This document shows, piece after piece, positions 32,377 through 40,699 of a DNA stretch of 64,000 nucleotides. The translations under genes were made by a program, and so were the position numbers. Numbering within the stretch: position 1 is the first letter of the stretch; each line of letters starts with the position of its first letter. This stretch comes from Paraclostridium ghonii (GTDB lineage Bacteria; Bacillota; Clostridia; Peptostreptococcales; Peptostreptococcaceae): NCBI RefSeq assembly GCF_030815085.1, contig NZ_JAUSWG010000009.1; one strand, written 5' to 3'. Below the pieces are notes generated by a model. That model was not told the origin of the DNA and made no database searches. It was given only the letters and a program-made list of their open reading frames with translations.

Positions 32377-34376
32377 TACTCTTCTTCCTCCTCTAGATAT
32401 TGTGTTATGATGTCTGATACCATATTATATCCTTCTTCTAAAGAGACTCCTTCAAGTTGAGCTCCTGCTATATCAATGTGGCCCCCGCCACCTAGTTTTT
32501 CCATCAGTACATGTACATTAATAGATCCTAATGATCTAGCACTTATAAATATAGTTCCTGATTTTGTTTTTCCTAATACAAATGATGCTTCTACATCTTT
32601 TATACTTAAAAGTTCATCTGCAGCTTGAGCTACAACTATATTTATATTGGTTATATCCGACTTACAATAAGCTAAACAAATCTTATCATTTATAACTTTA
32701 GTGCTTTGAATTATCTCTGCTTTAGTTACAAAGTCTTCTAGGTTAGAGTTAAATAGTTTCTTAACCTGTATTGTATCTGCTCCTGATTTTTTCAGATATG
32801 ATGCTGCTTCAAAAGTTCTAACACCAGTCTTAAATGCAAAGTTTTTAGTATCTAAACTTATACCTGCCATTAATCCTTCTGCTGTTGTTTTATTTATTTT
32901 AACATCATCTTCCATATACTGAACTAGTTCAGTTACCATCTCACAAGTAGATGATACATAAGTTTCATGGAATAAAAGAACTGTGTCATTTATAAACTCC
33001 ACACCTCTTCTGTGATGATCTATTACAACTACTTTATCAGATATGGCTAATAACTCAGGACATTCAGTAAAGTTTGGTCTATGAGTATCGACTACTATTA
33101 CTAAAGTTTCTTTATAACAATTTTTAATAGCATCTTCTCTTGATACAAAGATATTATTATAGTAATCAGATTTTTTTAATCTAATTACAAACTCATCAAT
33201 AGAATCATTAGAACTATTTAAAACTATATGTGCCTTTTTATTACAAGCTTTACATATGTCATAAATACCTACTGCAGATCCCATTGCATCCATATCAGGG
33301 TATTTATGTCCCATTATATATATATCTTTACTTTCTAATATAATTTCTCTAAGAGCATGCCCTATAAGTCTTGATTTTACTTTAGTTTTCTTTTCTACAG
33401 CTTTTGATTTTCCTCCGTAGAAAATAGACTTGTCTTTAGTTTTTATTACGGCTTGATCTCCACCTCTACCAAGAGCTAAGTCTAGTGCTCCCTTTGCTAG
33501 TTTGAAATTATCATTAATTGTTTTTCCTTCTATTCCTATACCTATACTTATTGTAACAGGTAAATTATTTTCTTGGTCAATTTCTCTTATCTTATCTAGT
33601 ATAGAGAATTTATCTGCTTCTAACTTATCTAATTCATTCTTACTTAAAACTAAGAAATATTTATCATTTGCAGTTTTTTCAAGGGCACCATTACAACTTG
33701 ACTCTAATGATGCTAATATCTTATCAATTTCTACATTGATTAAAGGTCTTCTCTCTTCAGGAGCGCTTTGTAGCACTTCTTCGTATCCATCTACTTGTAT
33801 AGTAGCTACTACATTTTTCTCTTCATCATACTTAGTCTTTAAATCTAAGTAGTCAGTTTTATCAATCCAGTAAAGCATCATTAAATACTTAGTTTTATCT
33901 TCTTGATCGCTTTTTATAATATTATAAACTATAGTATACTGTCTTCCCTTATAGTTTATATCTGTATATAACTCTTTGTTTTCATTTAATACTTTTCTTA
34001 AATTTATATTTTTAACAAGAGTTTCTATATTCATACCTAAGGCATCTTCTTTTTCTGTAATTTCATGGAACTTAGCGTTGTACCATGTAATACTACCATC
34101 AAATTCCAAAATACATAACGGTATTGGTAAATTTAGTATAGCTTTTTTTGTTACTTCATCAATGTCTACAGCTAAATCTTGAATATATTTATTCCATTCT
34201 TTTCTCCTTATATCTCTTGTTCTCCAATTGTGGAAAACAATATATATAAAGAGCATAAATACAACAGCTCCTATATATATATTGTAATACATTAATATAA
34301 GACTAAGAATCCCAATAACCACTATATATGCATTTATTTCTGGCATATTAAATTTAAAGGTCGACTTATTAAACAT
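32376..34376 (-). CDS. gdpP: Cyclic-di-AMP phosphodiesterase GdpP
   Basis: A 666-aa protein. Two transmembrane helices occupy residues 15-55, followed by a PAS-like domain (LPIPLCILEFDGSITWYNAKF), a degenerate GGDEF domain near 180-310 and a DHH-DHHA1 phosphodiesterase from about 345 on (YPDMDAMGSAVG, VVDTHRP, VIDHHRRG, then GGGGHIDIAGAQ). It hydrolyses c-di-AMP at the membrane and so affects potassium, cell-wall and beta-lactam responses. It is preceded by yybS and followed by rplI, the standard order. Confidence 0.95.
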   Translation of the reverse strand: MFNKSTFKFNMPEINAYIVVIGILSLILMYYNIYIGAVVFMLFIYIVFHNWRTRDIRRKEWNKYIQDLAVDIDEVTKKAILNLPIPLCILEFDGSITWYNAKFHEITEKEDALGMNIETLVKNINLRKVLNENKELYTDINYKGRQYTIVYNIIKSDQEDKTKYLMMLYWIDKTDYLDLKTKYDEEKNVVATIQVDGYEEVLQSAPEERRPLINVEIDKILASLESSCNGALEKTANDKYFLVLSKNELDKLEADKFSILDKIREIDQENNLPVTISIGIGIEGKTINDNFKLAKGALDLALGRGGDQAVIKTKDKSIFYGGKSKAVEKKTKVKSRLIGHALREIILESKDIYIMGHKYPDMDAMGSAVGIYDICKACNKKAHIVLNSSNDSIDEFVIRLKKSDYYNNIFVSREDAIKNCYKETLVIVVDTHRPNFTECPELLAISDKVVVIDHHRRGVEFINDTVLLFHETYVSSTCEMVTELVQYMEDDVKINKTTAEGLMAGISLDTKNFAFKTGVRTFEAASYLKKSGADTIQVKKLFNSNLEDFVTKAEIIQSTKVINDKICLAYCKSDITNINIVVAQAADELLSIKDVEASFVLGKTKSGTIFISARSLGSINVHVLMEKLGGGGHIDIAGAQLEGVSLEEGYNMVSDIITQYLEEEEE

Positions 34377-34385
34377 TTCTACCTC

Positions 34386-35345
34386 CTAAGTGGATTTGTA
34401 GTTTCTTACCTTTCTAAAATCAATTGCACTGTCTAACATTCCTACAAAACTTAAAATCATAGACCCTGATAATAAAAGTACCACCATTACTGCAAATACT
34501 ATCTTCCCTGGAGATTTAGCTTTCCATTCTTTTATAAAATAAATAGATACTGATATACCTTGTATTAAAAACAGGATACTAAACACTGATTGAACGTTCA
34601 ACATTATTGCATCTGTATAAAGTCCTGTATTCAGCATCTCTAAAAACATTACTAATAAATATAATATTAGTGATGTTACTATAGCATTTCCTGGTAAATA
34701 AAACTCTGAAAACTTTGGTAATTGGTAATTTAATATTTTTATTCTTCTTAAAATAAAGGCTTCTACATAATATGTTATTAATGATGCTATTATGCTATAC
34801 ATAAATAACGCTGTAGGTATTATATTTTGGAAAATTTCAATCATATCTTTAGCTGTAATATTTTCTTTAGGCATCATATTAGTACTTTCCATAACCGCAT
34901 ATTGAGCTTCTACTATTTCTTTTATAGCTTTTGATATATCTGCTAATAAATCTATATTAAATAGCACCTTTGACATTGCAAAAAATACGATTATAGATAG
35001 GATAAATGCTATAGTTCCAAAATATATAGGTGTAAAGTTTTTATTTTCACCTTCTATTTTGCTATCTTTATTAATTCTATATCCCACTGCTATCCCTGGA
35101 AGTACACACATTATAAGTAAATTTAAAGCATGTACTACGTCTACAGTTAATACCAATATAAAAAAAGAGGATATAGCTGAAATTAATGCATACTTATATC
35201 CTGAAGTTGTTGATATTATAGCATATGGAACAGGAAGAATAAGCGCAAGTAACCCTAAAAACGGAACATATACTGTAACAAGACTAATCCCTATAGCTAT
35301 TGCAGTAATTATTGCCGCTTGAGTTAATTTAGCTCTATTATTCAA
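34386..35345 (-). CDS. yybS: YybS-like polytopic membrane protein (DUF2232)
   Basis: A 319-aa protein with about eight hydrophobic segments (for example AIIMAIAIGISLVTVYVPFLG-like first helix and PVPYAIISTTSGYKYALI). DUF2232 proteins resemble substrate-binding membrane components of transporters but have no settled function. The gene lies 9 bases upstream of gdpP on the same strand, a conserved arrangement in Bacillota, and 7 bases downstream of the MazG-like gene. Confidence 0.85.
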   Translation of the reverse strand: MNNRAKLTQAAIITAIAIGISLVTVYVPFLGLLALILPVPYAIISTTSGYKYALISAISSFFILVLTVDVVHALNLLIMCVLPGIAVGYRINKDSKIEGENKNFTPIYFGTIAFILSIIVFFAMSKVLFNIDLLADISKAIKEIVEAQYAVMESTNMMPKENITAKDMIEIFQNIIPTALFMYSIIASLITYYVEAFILRRIKILNYQLPKFSEFYLPGNAIVTSLILYLLVMFLEMLNTGLYTDAIMLNVQSVFSILFLIQGISVSIYFIKEWKAKSPGKIVFAVMVVLLLSGSMILSFVGMLDSAIDFRKVRNYKST

Positions 35346-35352
35346 ATTAATA

Positions 35353-35673
35353 TCACTCCCTATTGTCTAAGTAATTTTTAAGATTGGATAAATCTCCATA
35401 CCATCTTTCAACACTATGGTCTTCCTCTATTCCATCTTTTATCTTTTCCTTTATTTTATAATCTATTTCCTTAAAGCTAATTCCAAGCCTCTTTGATAGT
35501 AAATATGTAACCATAACTATATTAGCTAGAGTATCTTGTAATATTTGATCTACAGGTCTAGTCCCCTTAAATAAAAGGTTAAATAAGTCCCCTAAGCTTA
35601 TTATTAATTCTGTTTTCATCCATTCAATAATTTTTATGTTTTTAGTTATTTCTGAGTTTTTATCTAGTCTCAC
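35353..35673 (-). CDS. MazG-like family protein
   Basis: A 106-aa protein of mostly helices. DTLANIVMVTYLLSKRLGISFKEIDYKIK and the C-terminal VERWYGDLSNL resemble the MazG-like family found upstream of yybS in clostridia. It lacks the clear E-x-x-E...E-x-x-D metal cluster of true MazG pyrophosphatases, so enzymatic activity is doubtful. It begins the yybS-gdpP-rplI-dnaB group, after the terminator of the rpsF operon. Confidence 0.65.
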   Translation of the reverse strand: MRLDKNSEITKNIKIIEWMKTELIISLGDLFNLLFKGTRPVDQILQDTLANIVMVTYLLSKRLGISFKEIDYKIKEKIKDGIEEDHSVERWYGDLSNLKNYLDNRE

Positions 35674-35740
35674 TATGTCCCCCCTCCTTAATATATAAAT
35701 ATTATATCATAAATCATAGTAGTTTTAACCAATAAAAAAA

Positions 35741-35760
35741 ACGAGCCCTTAAAGGCTCGT
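35741..35760 (-). terminator. Terminator of the rpsF-ssb-rpsR operon
   Basis: ACGAGCC pairs with GGCTCGT around a short loop, with eight T following on the minus strand. It lies just past the rpsR stop. Confidence 0.9.
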
Positions 35761-35767
35761 CCTTTTC

Positions 35768-35995
35768 TTAGTCTAATGTATATGGTAATAAAGCTAAGTT
35801 TCTAGCTCTTTTTATAGCAACTGTTAATTCTCTTTGATGCTTAGCACAAGTACCAGCTATTCTTCTAGGTAATATTTTACCTCTTTCAGTTACGTATTTT
35901 TGTAATCTTTGAGTGTTTTTGTAGTCTATCTTAGCATTTTTATCTGCACAGAATTGACAAACTCTTTTTTTCTTACGTCTCTTTTTGTTTATCAT
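35768..35995 (-). CDS. rpsR: 30S ribosomal protein S18
   Basis: A 75-aa protein with a basic N-terminus, CQFCADKN (one CxxC pair), and the family core ILPRRIAGTCAKHQRELTVAI. It binds S6 and helix 22 of 16S rRNA. It follows ssb in the rpsF-ssb-rpsR operon by 17 bases. Confidence 0.97.
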   Translation of the reverse strand: MINKKRRKKKRVCQFCADKNAKIDYKNTQRLQKYVTERGKILPRRIAGTCAKHQRELTVAIKRARNLALLPYTLD

Positions 35996-36012
35996 GTCTT
36001 TTTCCCTCCTTT

Positions 36013-36462
36013 TTAGAATGGTATATCATCATCATCTATAGCTTGGAATCCTTGAGGATCTAATCCTGCAGGCTCAAAGCTTGGCTCAAAACTAGGTTCG
36101 GCCCCTTGATTTTGATTTGGATATGGACTATCCGATCTATTTTTATTACTATCTAAGGCTTGTATATTTCGCGCACTTACCTTAGTAAAAGTTCTTCTTT
36201 CTCCTGATTGAGTTTGATAATTGTCTACTCTTATTGAACCTTGTATAGCAACTAATCTACCTTTTGATATATAGTTTGCACAAAATTCAGCAGGCTTACC
36301 CATTACCTCAACCGGTATAAAATCAGTATCTCTGCTGCCATCTTTTTTAGCATAATCTCTATCAATGGCAATACTGAATGTTGCAACGGCTGTTCCTGTC
36401 CCTGGGATATATCTTAACTCAGGATCCTTTGTTAATCTTCCCACTAATACAACATGATTCAT
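36013..36462 (-). CDS. ssb: Single-stranded DNA-binding protein
   Basis: A 149-aa protein with an OB fold in residues 1-105 (MNHVVLVGRLTKDPELRY; FIPVEVMGKPAEF), a Gln/Pro-rich linker and the C-terminal acidic tip DDDIPF that recruits replication and repair proteins. It lies between rpsF and rpsR, as in most Firmicutes. Confidence 0.97.
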   Translation of the reverse strand: MNHVVLVGRLTKDPELRYIPGTGTAVATFSIAIDRDYAKKDGSRDTDFIPVEVMGKPAEFCANYISKGRLVAIQGSIRVDNYQTQSGERRTFTKVSARNIQALDSNKNRSDSPYPNQNQGAEPSFEPSFEPAGLDPQGFQAIDDDDIPF

Positions 36463-36501
36463 TTAAACACCGCCTATTACGTAAAATTTATATATTAGTT
36501 A

Positions 36502-36789
36502 TTAAGCAACAACTATCATATGTCTTATTACGTTCTCGTTTATCTTTAAGTTTCTGTCTATTTCCTTAGGAACTTCTATACCAGACTTAAAGTTAACTAA
36601 TACATAGTAACCTTCAGTGAACTTAGCTATTGGGTATGCTAACTTCTTGTTACCCCAAGTATCTACAGTTTCAACTTCACCTTCAGTTGCTACAACTTCT
36701 TTAACCTTGTTTAATACAGCTGCTTTTGTTTCTTCATCTGTATTAGGCTTTAATACGAAAACTAATTCATAATTCTTCACACGATTCAC
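36502..36789 (-). CDS. rpsF: 30S ribosomal protein S6
   Basis: A 95-aa protein beginning MNRVKNYELVFVLKPN, with DTWGNKKLAYPIAKFTEGYYVL and the C-terminal NIRHMIVVA-type strand of S6 (here NVIRHMIVVA). It pairs with S18 in the small-subunit platform. It is first in its operon and its 5' leader (36790-36850) may bind the S6:S18 complex. Confidence 0.97.
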   Translation of the reverse strand: MNRVKNYELVFVLKPNTDEETKAAVLNKVKEVVATEGEVETVDTWGNKKLAYPIAKFTEGYYVLVNFKSGIEVPKEIDRNLKINENVIRHMIVVA

Positions 36790-36852
36790 CTCCCTTTGGA
36801 CTTACGGCTCTGCTATGCAGAGCAGAGAAATGAGATTAAAATCTCATACTTT
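36790..36852 (-). promoter_or_regulatory. Candidate S6:S18-binding mRNA leader of rpsF
   Basis: On the minus strand a hairpin CTCTGC-ATA-GCAGAG is followed by CCGTAAGTCC shortly before the AGGGAGGTGA ribosome-binding site. Known rpsF leaders imitate 16S helix 22 with a CCG-containing bulge bound by S6:S18. A second hairpin TGAGAT/ATCTCA lies upstream. Assigned by position and the CCG; structure not computed. Confidence 0.45.
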
Positions 36853-36856
36853 ACAC

Positions 36857-36885
36857 ATTCTATCACTAATAAAATTAATTGTCAA
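36857..36885 (-). promoter_or_regulatory. Consensus promoter of the rpsF operon
   Basis: On the minus strand TTGACA, 17 bases, TAGAAT. It lies about 70 bases ahead of the rpsF start, leaving room for the leader. Confidence 0.9.
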
Positions 36886-37030
36886 TTTTATTTTCTTTTA
36901 TACTAAAATTGGAAATATATCCTTTATAATAAAAAATCTCAGCAACATAGTATAAAGATTTTAAATTTGTTAAACCTATAAGGTATAACCCCCATAACCT
37001 TAATATATTTCATCTTAATCTCCCCTAAAA

Positions 37031-37056
37031 AAATAGTGACCGAAAGGTCACTATTT
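37031..37056 (-). terminator. Terminator of the aminotransferase gene
   Basis: AAATAGTGACC pairs with GGTCACTATTT around GAAA, with seven T on the minus strand. Confidence 0.9.
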
Positions 37057-37077
37057 TTTATGTTTAAGTTTTTATAT

Positions 37078-38280
37078 TTAAGCATTTACACCTTGAGCAA
37101 GAGCATCTTTTAATACTTCTGCTAATCTCTTAATACCTTCAACTATTTTTTCGTCAGGCATATTAGAGTAGTTTAATCTAAATGAATTTTCTTTTCCACC
37201 ATTAGGGAAGAATGATCCACCTGGAACATAAGCAACATTTTTTTCTAAGCATTTTTTCATTATTTCTCTTGCATCTAAATGCTCTGGTAACTCTACCCAA
37301 GTAAATAATCCTCCTTGTGGATATGTATATTCTATTCCCTCTGGGAAAGTTTCATCCATTGTTTTTAACATTAAATCTCTACGTTTGCTATAAACTGCTT
37401 TTATTTTTTCAACATGTGCATCTAAATCATATGCATCTATAAATTTGCTAAGTTCTCTTTGAGATATAGTAGATGCTTGTAAATCTGCTCCTTGCTTAAC
37501 AAATATAAATTTAGACAATATTTCTGGAGAAGCAGCAACCCAACCTATTCTATATCCTGGGCAGAATATTTTAGAGAATGATCCTAAGAATGCTACTAGT
37601 CCTTTTTCATCCATAGCTCTTAAAGATGGTAAAATCTCACCTTCAAATCTTAATTCTCCATATGGGTTATCTTCTATTACCGGTATTTCAAACTTATTTA
37701 TGACATCCATGAATCTCTTACGTCTTTCCATAGACCATGTTTTTCCTGTTGGATTTTGGAAATCTGGTATAACATATATCATTTTTACATTTTCTGTTGT
37801 TTCTAAAATTTTTTCTAATTCTTCAATTACCATACCATCTTTATCAGTTGGTACTTCTATGAATTTAGGACAATAAGCTTTAAAAGCATTAAGTGCCCCT
37901 AAGTATGATGGGCTTTCTACTAAAACTACATCTCCCTCATCTAAGAAAATTTTACCTGCAAAGTCTAAACCTTGTTGAGATCCACTTGTTATTAATAGAT
38001 CATCTTTTGATATATTAGTTTTTAACTTTCTATTCATTCTTTCAGCTATATGTTCTCTTAAAGGATTAAATCCTTCTGTTGTTGCATATTGAAGAGCTTC
38101 TCTTCCTGATTCTTCTAGAACCATTCTTGATACCTCTACCATTTCATCTACTGGAAATAGCTCAGGAGCTGGAAGTCCACCTGCAAAAGATATTATTTCA
38201 GGTTTTTGTGTTAATTTTAAAAGCTCACGAATCTCAGATCCTTTTAATCCTTCCATTCTTCTTGCAAATTTGATAGCCAT
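37078..38280 (-). CDS. PLP-dependent aminotransferase (fold type I, class I/II)
   Basis: A 400-aa protein. ISFAGGLPAPELFP, near residue 30, and GSQQGLDFAGKIFLDEGD, near residue 97, are typical of the 2-aminoadipate/MocR-type aminotransferase group. VIPDFQNPTGKTW, near 170, contains the PLP-contacting N-P-T-G, and FLGSFSKIFCPGYRIGW, near 235, contains the Schiff-base lysine and phosphate-binding arginine. It transfers amino groups between amino acids and 2-oxo acids; substrate could be 2-aminoadipate, aromatic or branched-chain. It stands as a single gene. Confidence 0.85.
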   Translation of the reverse strand: MAIKFARRMEGLKGSEIRELLKLTQKPEIISFAGGLPAPELFPVDEMVEVSRMVLEESGREALQYATTEGFNPLREHIAERMNRKLKTNISKDDLLITSGSQQGLDFAGKIFLDEGDVVLVESPSYLGALNAFKAYCPKFIEVPTDKDGMVIEELEKILETTENVKMIYVIPDFQNPTGKTWSMERRKRFMDVINKFEIPVIEDNPYGELRFEGEILPSLRAMDEKGLVAFLGSFSKIFCPGYRIGWVAASPEILSKFIFVKQGADLQASTISQRELSKFIDAYDLDAHVEKIKAVYSKRRDLMLKTMDETFPEGIEYTYPQGGLFTWVELPEHLDAREIMKKCLEKNVAYVPGGSFFPNGGKENSFRLNYSNMPDEKIVEGIKRLAEVLKDALAQGVNA

Positions 38281-38344
38281 AATTTAAGTTCCCCCTTTGG
38301 TAAAATGTTTTCCCAATTTAATTATAACAAAAGAAAACGATTTT

Positions 38345-38530
38345 TTACAGCTCTTTTACTCTTTTTATCCTTTTTTCCAAAGTTTGCCTATCTAACATTA
38401 ATACTCTGTCACATTTTATACATCTTATTTTAAAATCCATTCCGGCTCTTGTTATCTCAAATTCTTTACTTCCGCATGGATGTGCTTTCTTTAGTTCTAC
38501 AATATCTCCTATGTTTAGCTTCATTGGCAT
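38345..38530 (-). CDS. DUF951 family protein
   Basis: A 61-aa protein with the family pattern LNIGDIVELKKAHPCGSKEF, near residue 5, and IRCIKCDRVLMLDRQTLEKR near residue 35. A cysteine in PCG and a C-x-x-C pair may bind a metal. DUF951 genes are widespread in Firmicutes, often near the origin; function unknown. It lies 11 bases downstream of the DUF3343 gene. Confidence 0.85.
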   Translation of the reverse strand: MPMKLNIGDIVELKKAHPCGSKEFEITRAGMDFKIRCIKCDRVLMLDRQTLEKRIKRVKEL

Positions 38531-38541
38531 TTATATCACTC

Positions 38542-38805
38542 CTATCTTAATTTAGTTATTTCCTTTTGGCCTCCAGTTACTCTACATACTTTAAATATTC
38601 CATGATATAAAATTTCATTTTCTTCTAACGATTCTACTATTGTATCCATATCTTCTTTTAAAAATCTAACTGAAATTCCGCAACTAGAACTTATTTCTCT
38701 AGGGGTTGGTAAAGTTGTTACTTTTAAGTTTTTTTCATTTAAAACTTTATCTGTTCTTATAGCATGATGTGTTGAATTAAAAGCTACTATATACATTTCG
38801 TTCAT
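38542..38805 (-). CDS. DUF3343 protein, selenium-associated
   Basis: An 87-aa protein of the DUF3343 family, with the segment TPREISSSCGISVRF near residue 35, whose S-S-C-G and following arginine are typical. Members often accompany yedF and a cysteine desulfurase in bacteria that use selenium, suggesting a part in sulfur or selenium transfer. yedF lies 83 bases upstream on the same strand. Confidence 0.75.
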   Translation of the reverse strand: MNEMYIVAFNSTHHAIRTDKVLNEKNLKVTTLPTPREISSSCGISVRFLKEDMDTIVESLEENEILYHGIFKVCRVTGGQKEITKLR

Positions 38806-38851
38806 TTTTATTTTCCTTTCCTATGCCTTTATACATTGATTTTATATAAAT

Positions 38852-38883
38852 AAAGACTACATAAACTTTGTCATGTAGTCTTT
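38852..38883 (-). terminator. Terminator of yedF
   Basis: AAAGACTACAT pairs with ATGTAGTCTTT; T-rich sequence (TTTATTTATAT) follows on the minus strand. It separates yedF from the DUF3343-DUF951 pair. Confidence 0.8.
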
Positions 38884-38888
38884 ATTAG

Positions 38889-39479
38889 TTATATAGATAT
38901 AGTTTTTGATGAATTGTTCATTGATTCTACAATTGTATACATATTTGTTACAGCTCCAACTTTTAATTCTTCTTTTAACCCATAGTAATCTAAACATGTT
39001 CCGCAAGATAATATTTCAACACCTGCATCTTGTAATATTTTTAGATTTTCTATTGTAGCTTCATTTTCAGTTGTTAACTTTACTGCGCTATTAACAAATA
39101 ATACACTTTTTGGATATGGCTTACTTTCTGTTAAAGTATATATATATCCTTTCATAAGTACATGTCCTAATTCATCATTTCCACTTCCTATTTTATCTGA
39201 GTTTATAAATATACATGTATCTGATAAAGACTCTTGTGATTTTTCTTCTATTATAACATTTTCGCCTTTTATAATCTCTATACAAATAGAATCTTTTTCT
39301 GTTTTTAATACATTCGCTTCAAGGTTGCTTGATTTTGCTAATTTTAATATATTTTCTTTAGCTATTTCATTATCTACAGTTACTTCTACTACCCCTTGTT
39401 CAATACTATCTAATTTTTTTTTAGTATTTATAACTGGTTTAGGACATGCTAGTCCTCTTGCATCTAGCTCTATTCTCAT
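38889..39479 (-). CDS. yedF: Selenium metabolism protein YedF (TusA-like plus DsrE-like)
   Basis: A 196-aa protein. The N-terminal domain has the TusA motif LDARGLACPKPVINT, with the candidate sulfur-carrying cysteine at residue 12. The C-terminal half is DsrE-like and ends with GVEILSCGTCLDYYGL, where the C-x-x-C pair may hold sulfur or selenium. This fused form is a marker of selenium use in clostridia. It probably passes persulfide or perselenide from a cysteine desulfurase; the one at 42158-43306 is a candidate. No selD or selenocysteine genes are visible in the window. Confidence 0.85.
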   Translation of the reverse strand: MRIELDARGLACPKPVINTKKKLDSIEQGVVEVTVDNEIAKENILKLAKSSNLEANVLKTEKDSICIEIIKGENVIIEEKSQESLSDTCIFINSDKIGSGNDELGHVLMKGYIYTLTESKPYPKSVLFVNSAVKLTTENEATIENLKILQDAGVEILSCGTCLDYYGLKEELKVGAVTNMYTIVESMNNSSKTISI

Positions 39480-39590
39480 AAATACTCATCTCCTTAATAT
39501 AATACTCCCTTAATTTTAACATATATATAATTTTTTTTGTTATAGATTATTACTATACAAAAGTTTTATATTATTTTATTGTCCTATTTT

Positions 39591-40619
39591 TTAATTTATT
39601 TTTAATATTTGAATTTTATTTTCTAATTCAACACCTAAAGTAGAATCATTGATTAATGTTATTTTTTTTATATCTTTTTCAAAACTTTTTAACTCTTCTC
39701 CCTTTTTATTAATTATCTTATTATCCTTATATAAAATAAAGCTATCTTTTGTATTAACAATTCCATCTATATATTCAATATTGCTAGATGTAGATATATC
39801 TTTTGTTTCCTTACCTATATATTTAATTTTATTATTTTCTTCTACAACATACATTCCTTCACTATCTAAATTGCTATACAATTTTATATTTCTAAGTTTC
39901 AATTCATTTATAGTTTTTAAATTTGAATCCAATATACTTATTTTGTTTTTTTCAATTAAATACATATTGTCTTTTTGCATTATACTATCTAATACAATAG
40001 AGTCATTTATAATTTTTTTATCTTTAACATTTCCATTATAATCATAATGGTTTACTGTACTTCCCAAGTTTTTTTCAGTTTTTAAATCACATATATATAT
40101 CCCTTTAGATGAGTATTCTATGTCTGTTAATTTACCTTCTAATTCTATAGATTTTTGTAAATTGCCCTCAAAGTCATAAATATTTACCATGTCTTTATCT
40201 TCTTTTTTATATCCATATATATATGAATCATTGTCAGAACTTACATACATAAGTCCATTGTTAGGTACATTCTTTTTAAATATAATTTTTCCATTTTTGT
40301 CTATGCTAAATATACTATTTTTATCTTTATCTAGTATATCTATATATTTATTACTTTCTAAATTTATATTCTTTATATTTAGATCTATCTTAAAAATCTC
40401 TTTACCATTTTCATCTATACTTTTTAAACATTTACCATCATAGTATACAAGATTATTTTCATATTCTATACAATTAAATTTTTCACTAATTTCTATACTT
40501 TTTTTATCTTTGATTTGTACAGGTTTTTTACCTATTTTTTTACTAATGATCCCCATTGTTTTAGGATTTATTAAAACTATTATAAGTAATAAGATTATTA
40601 ACAACCACTTTTTTTTCAA
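39591..40619 (-). CDS. Membrane-anchored beta-propeller-like protein (DUF5711-like)
   Basis: A 342-aa protein with an N-terminal anchor (WLLIILLLIIVLINP) and a long outside domain of repeated short beta units, such as SIDENGKEIFKID, SIDKNGKIIFKKN and DYNGNVKDKK, spaced about 45 residues apart. That pattern is a beta-propeller like those in clostridial DUF5711 proteins. No catalytic residues are evident. It is a single gene upstream of yedF, and I infer an extracytoplasmic sensing or scaffold role with little confidence. Confidence 0.6.
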   Translation of the reverse strand: MKKKWLLIILLLIIVLINPKTMGIISKKIGKKPVQIKDKKSIEISEKFNCIEYENNLVYYDGKCLKSIDENGKEIFKIDLNIKNINLESNKYIDILDKDKNSIFSIDKNGKIIFKKNVPNNGLMYVSSDNDSYIYGYKKEDKDMVNIYDFEGNLQKSIELEGKLTDIEYSSKGIYICDLKTEKNLGSTVNHYDYNGNVKDKKIINDSIVLDSIMQKDNMYLIEKNKISILDSNLKTINELKLRNIKLYSNLDSEGMYVVEENNKIKYIGKETKDISTSSNIEYIDGIVNTKDSFILYKDNKIINKKGEELKSFEKDIKKITLINDSTLGVELENKIQILKIN

Positions 40620-40670
40620 TTATACTCCCCCTCATGCCCTTTTAATATCTAATAGTTTCTATATAAAAAT

Positions 40671-40699
40671 AAAAGACTCCTTTTATTAAAGAGTCTTTT
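40671..40699 (-). terminator. Terminator of the HTH-TPR gene
   Basis: AAAAGACTC pairs with GAGTCTTTT, followed on the minus strand by T-rich sequence. It touches the stop codon of the HTH-TPR gene. Confidence 0.8.
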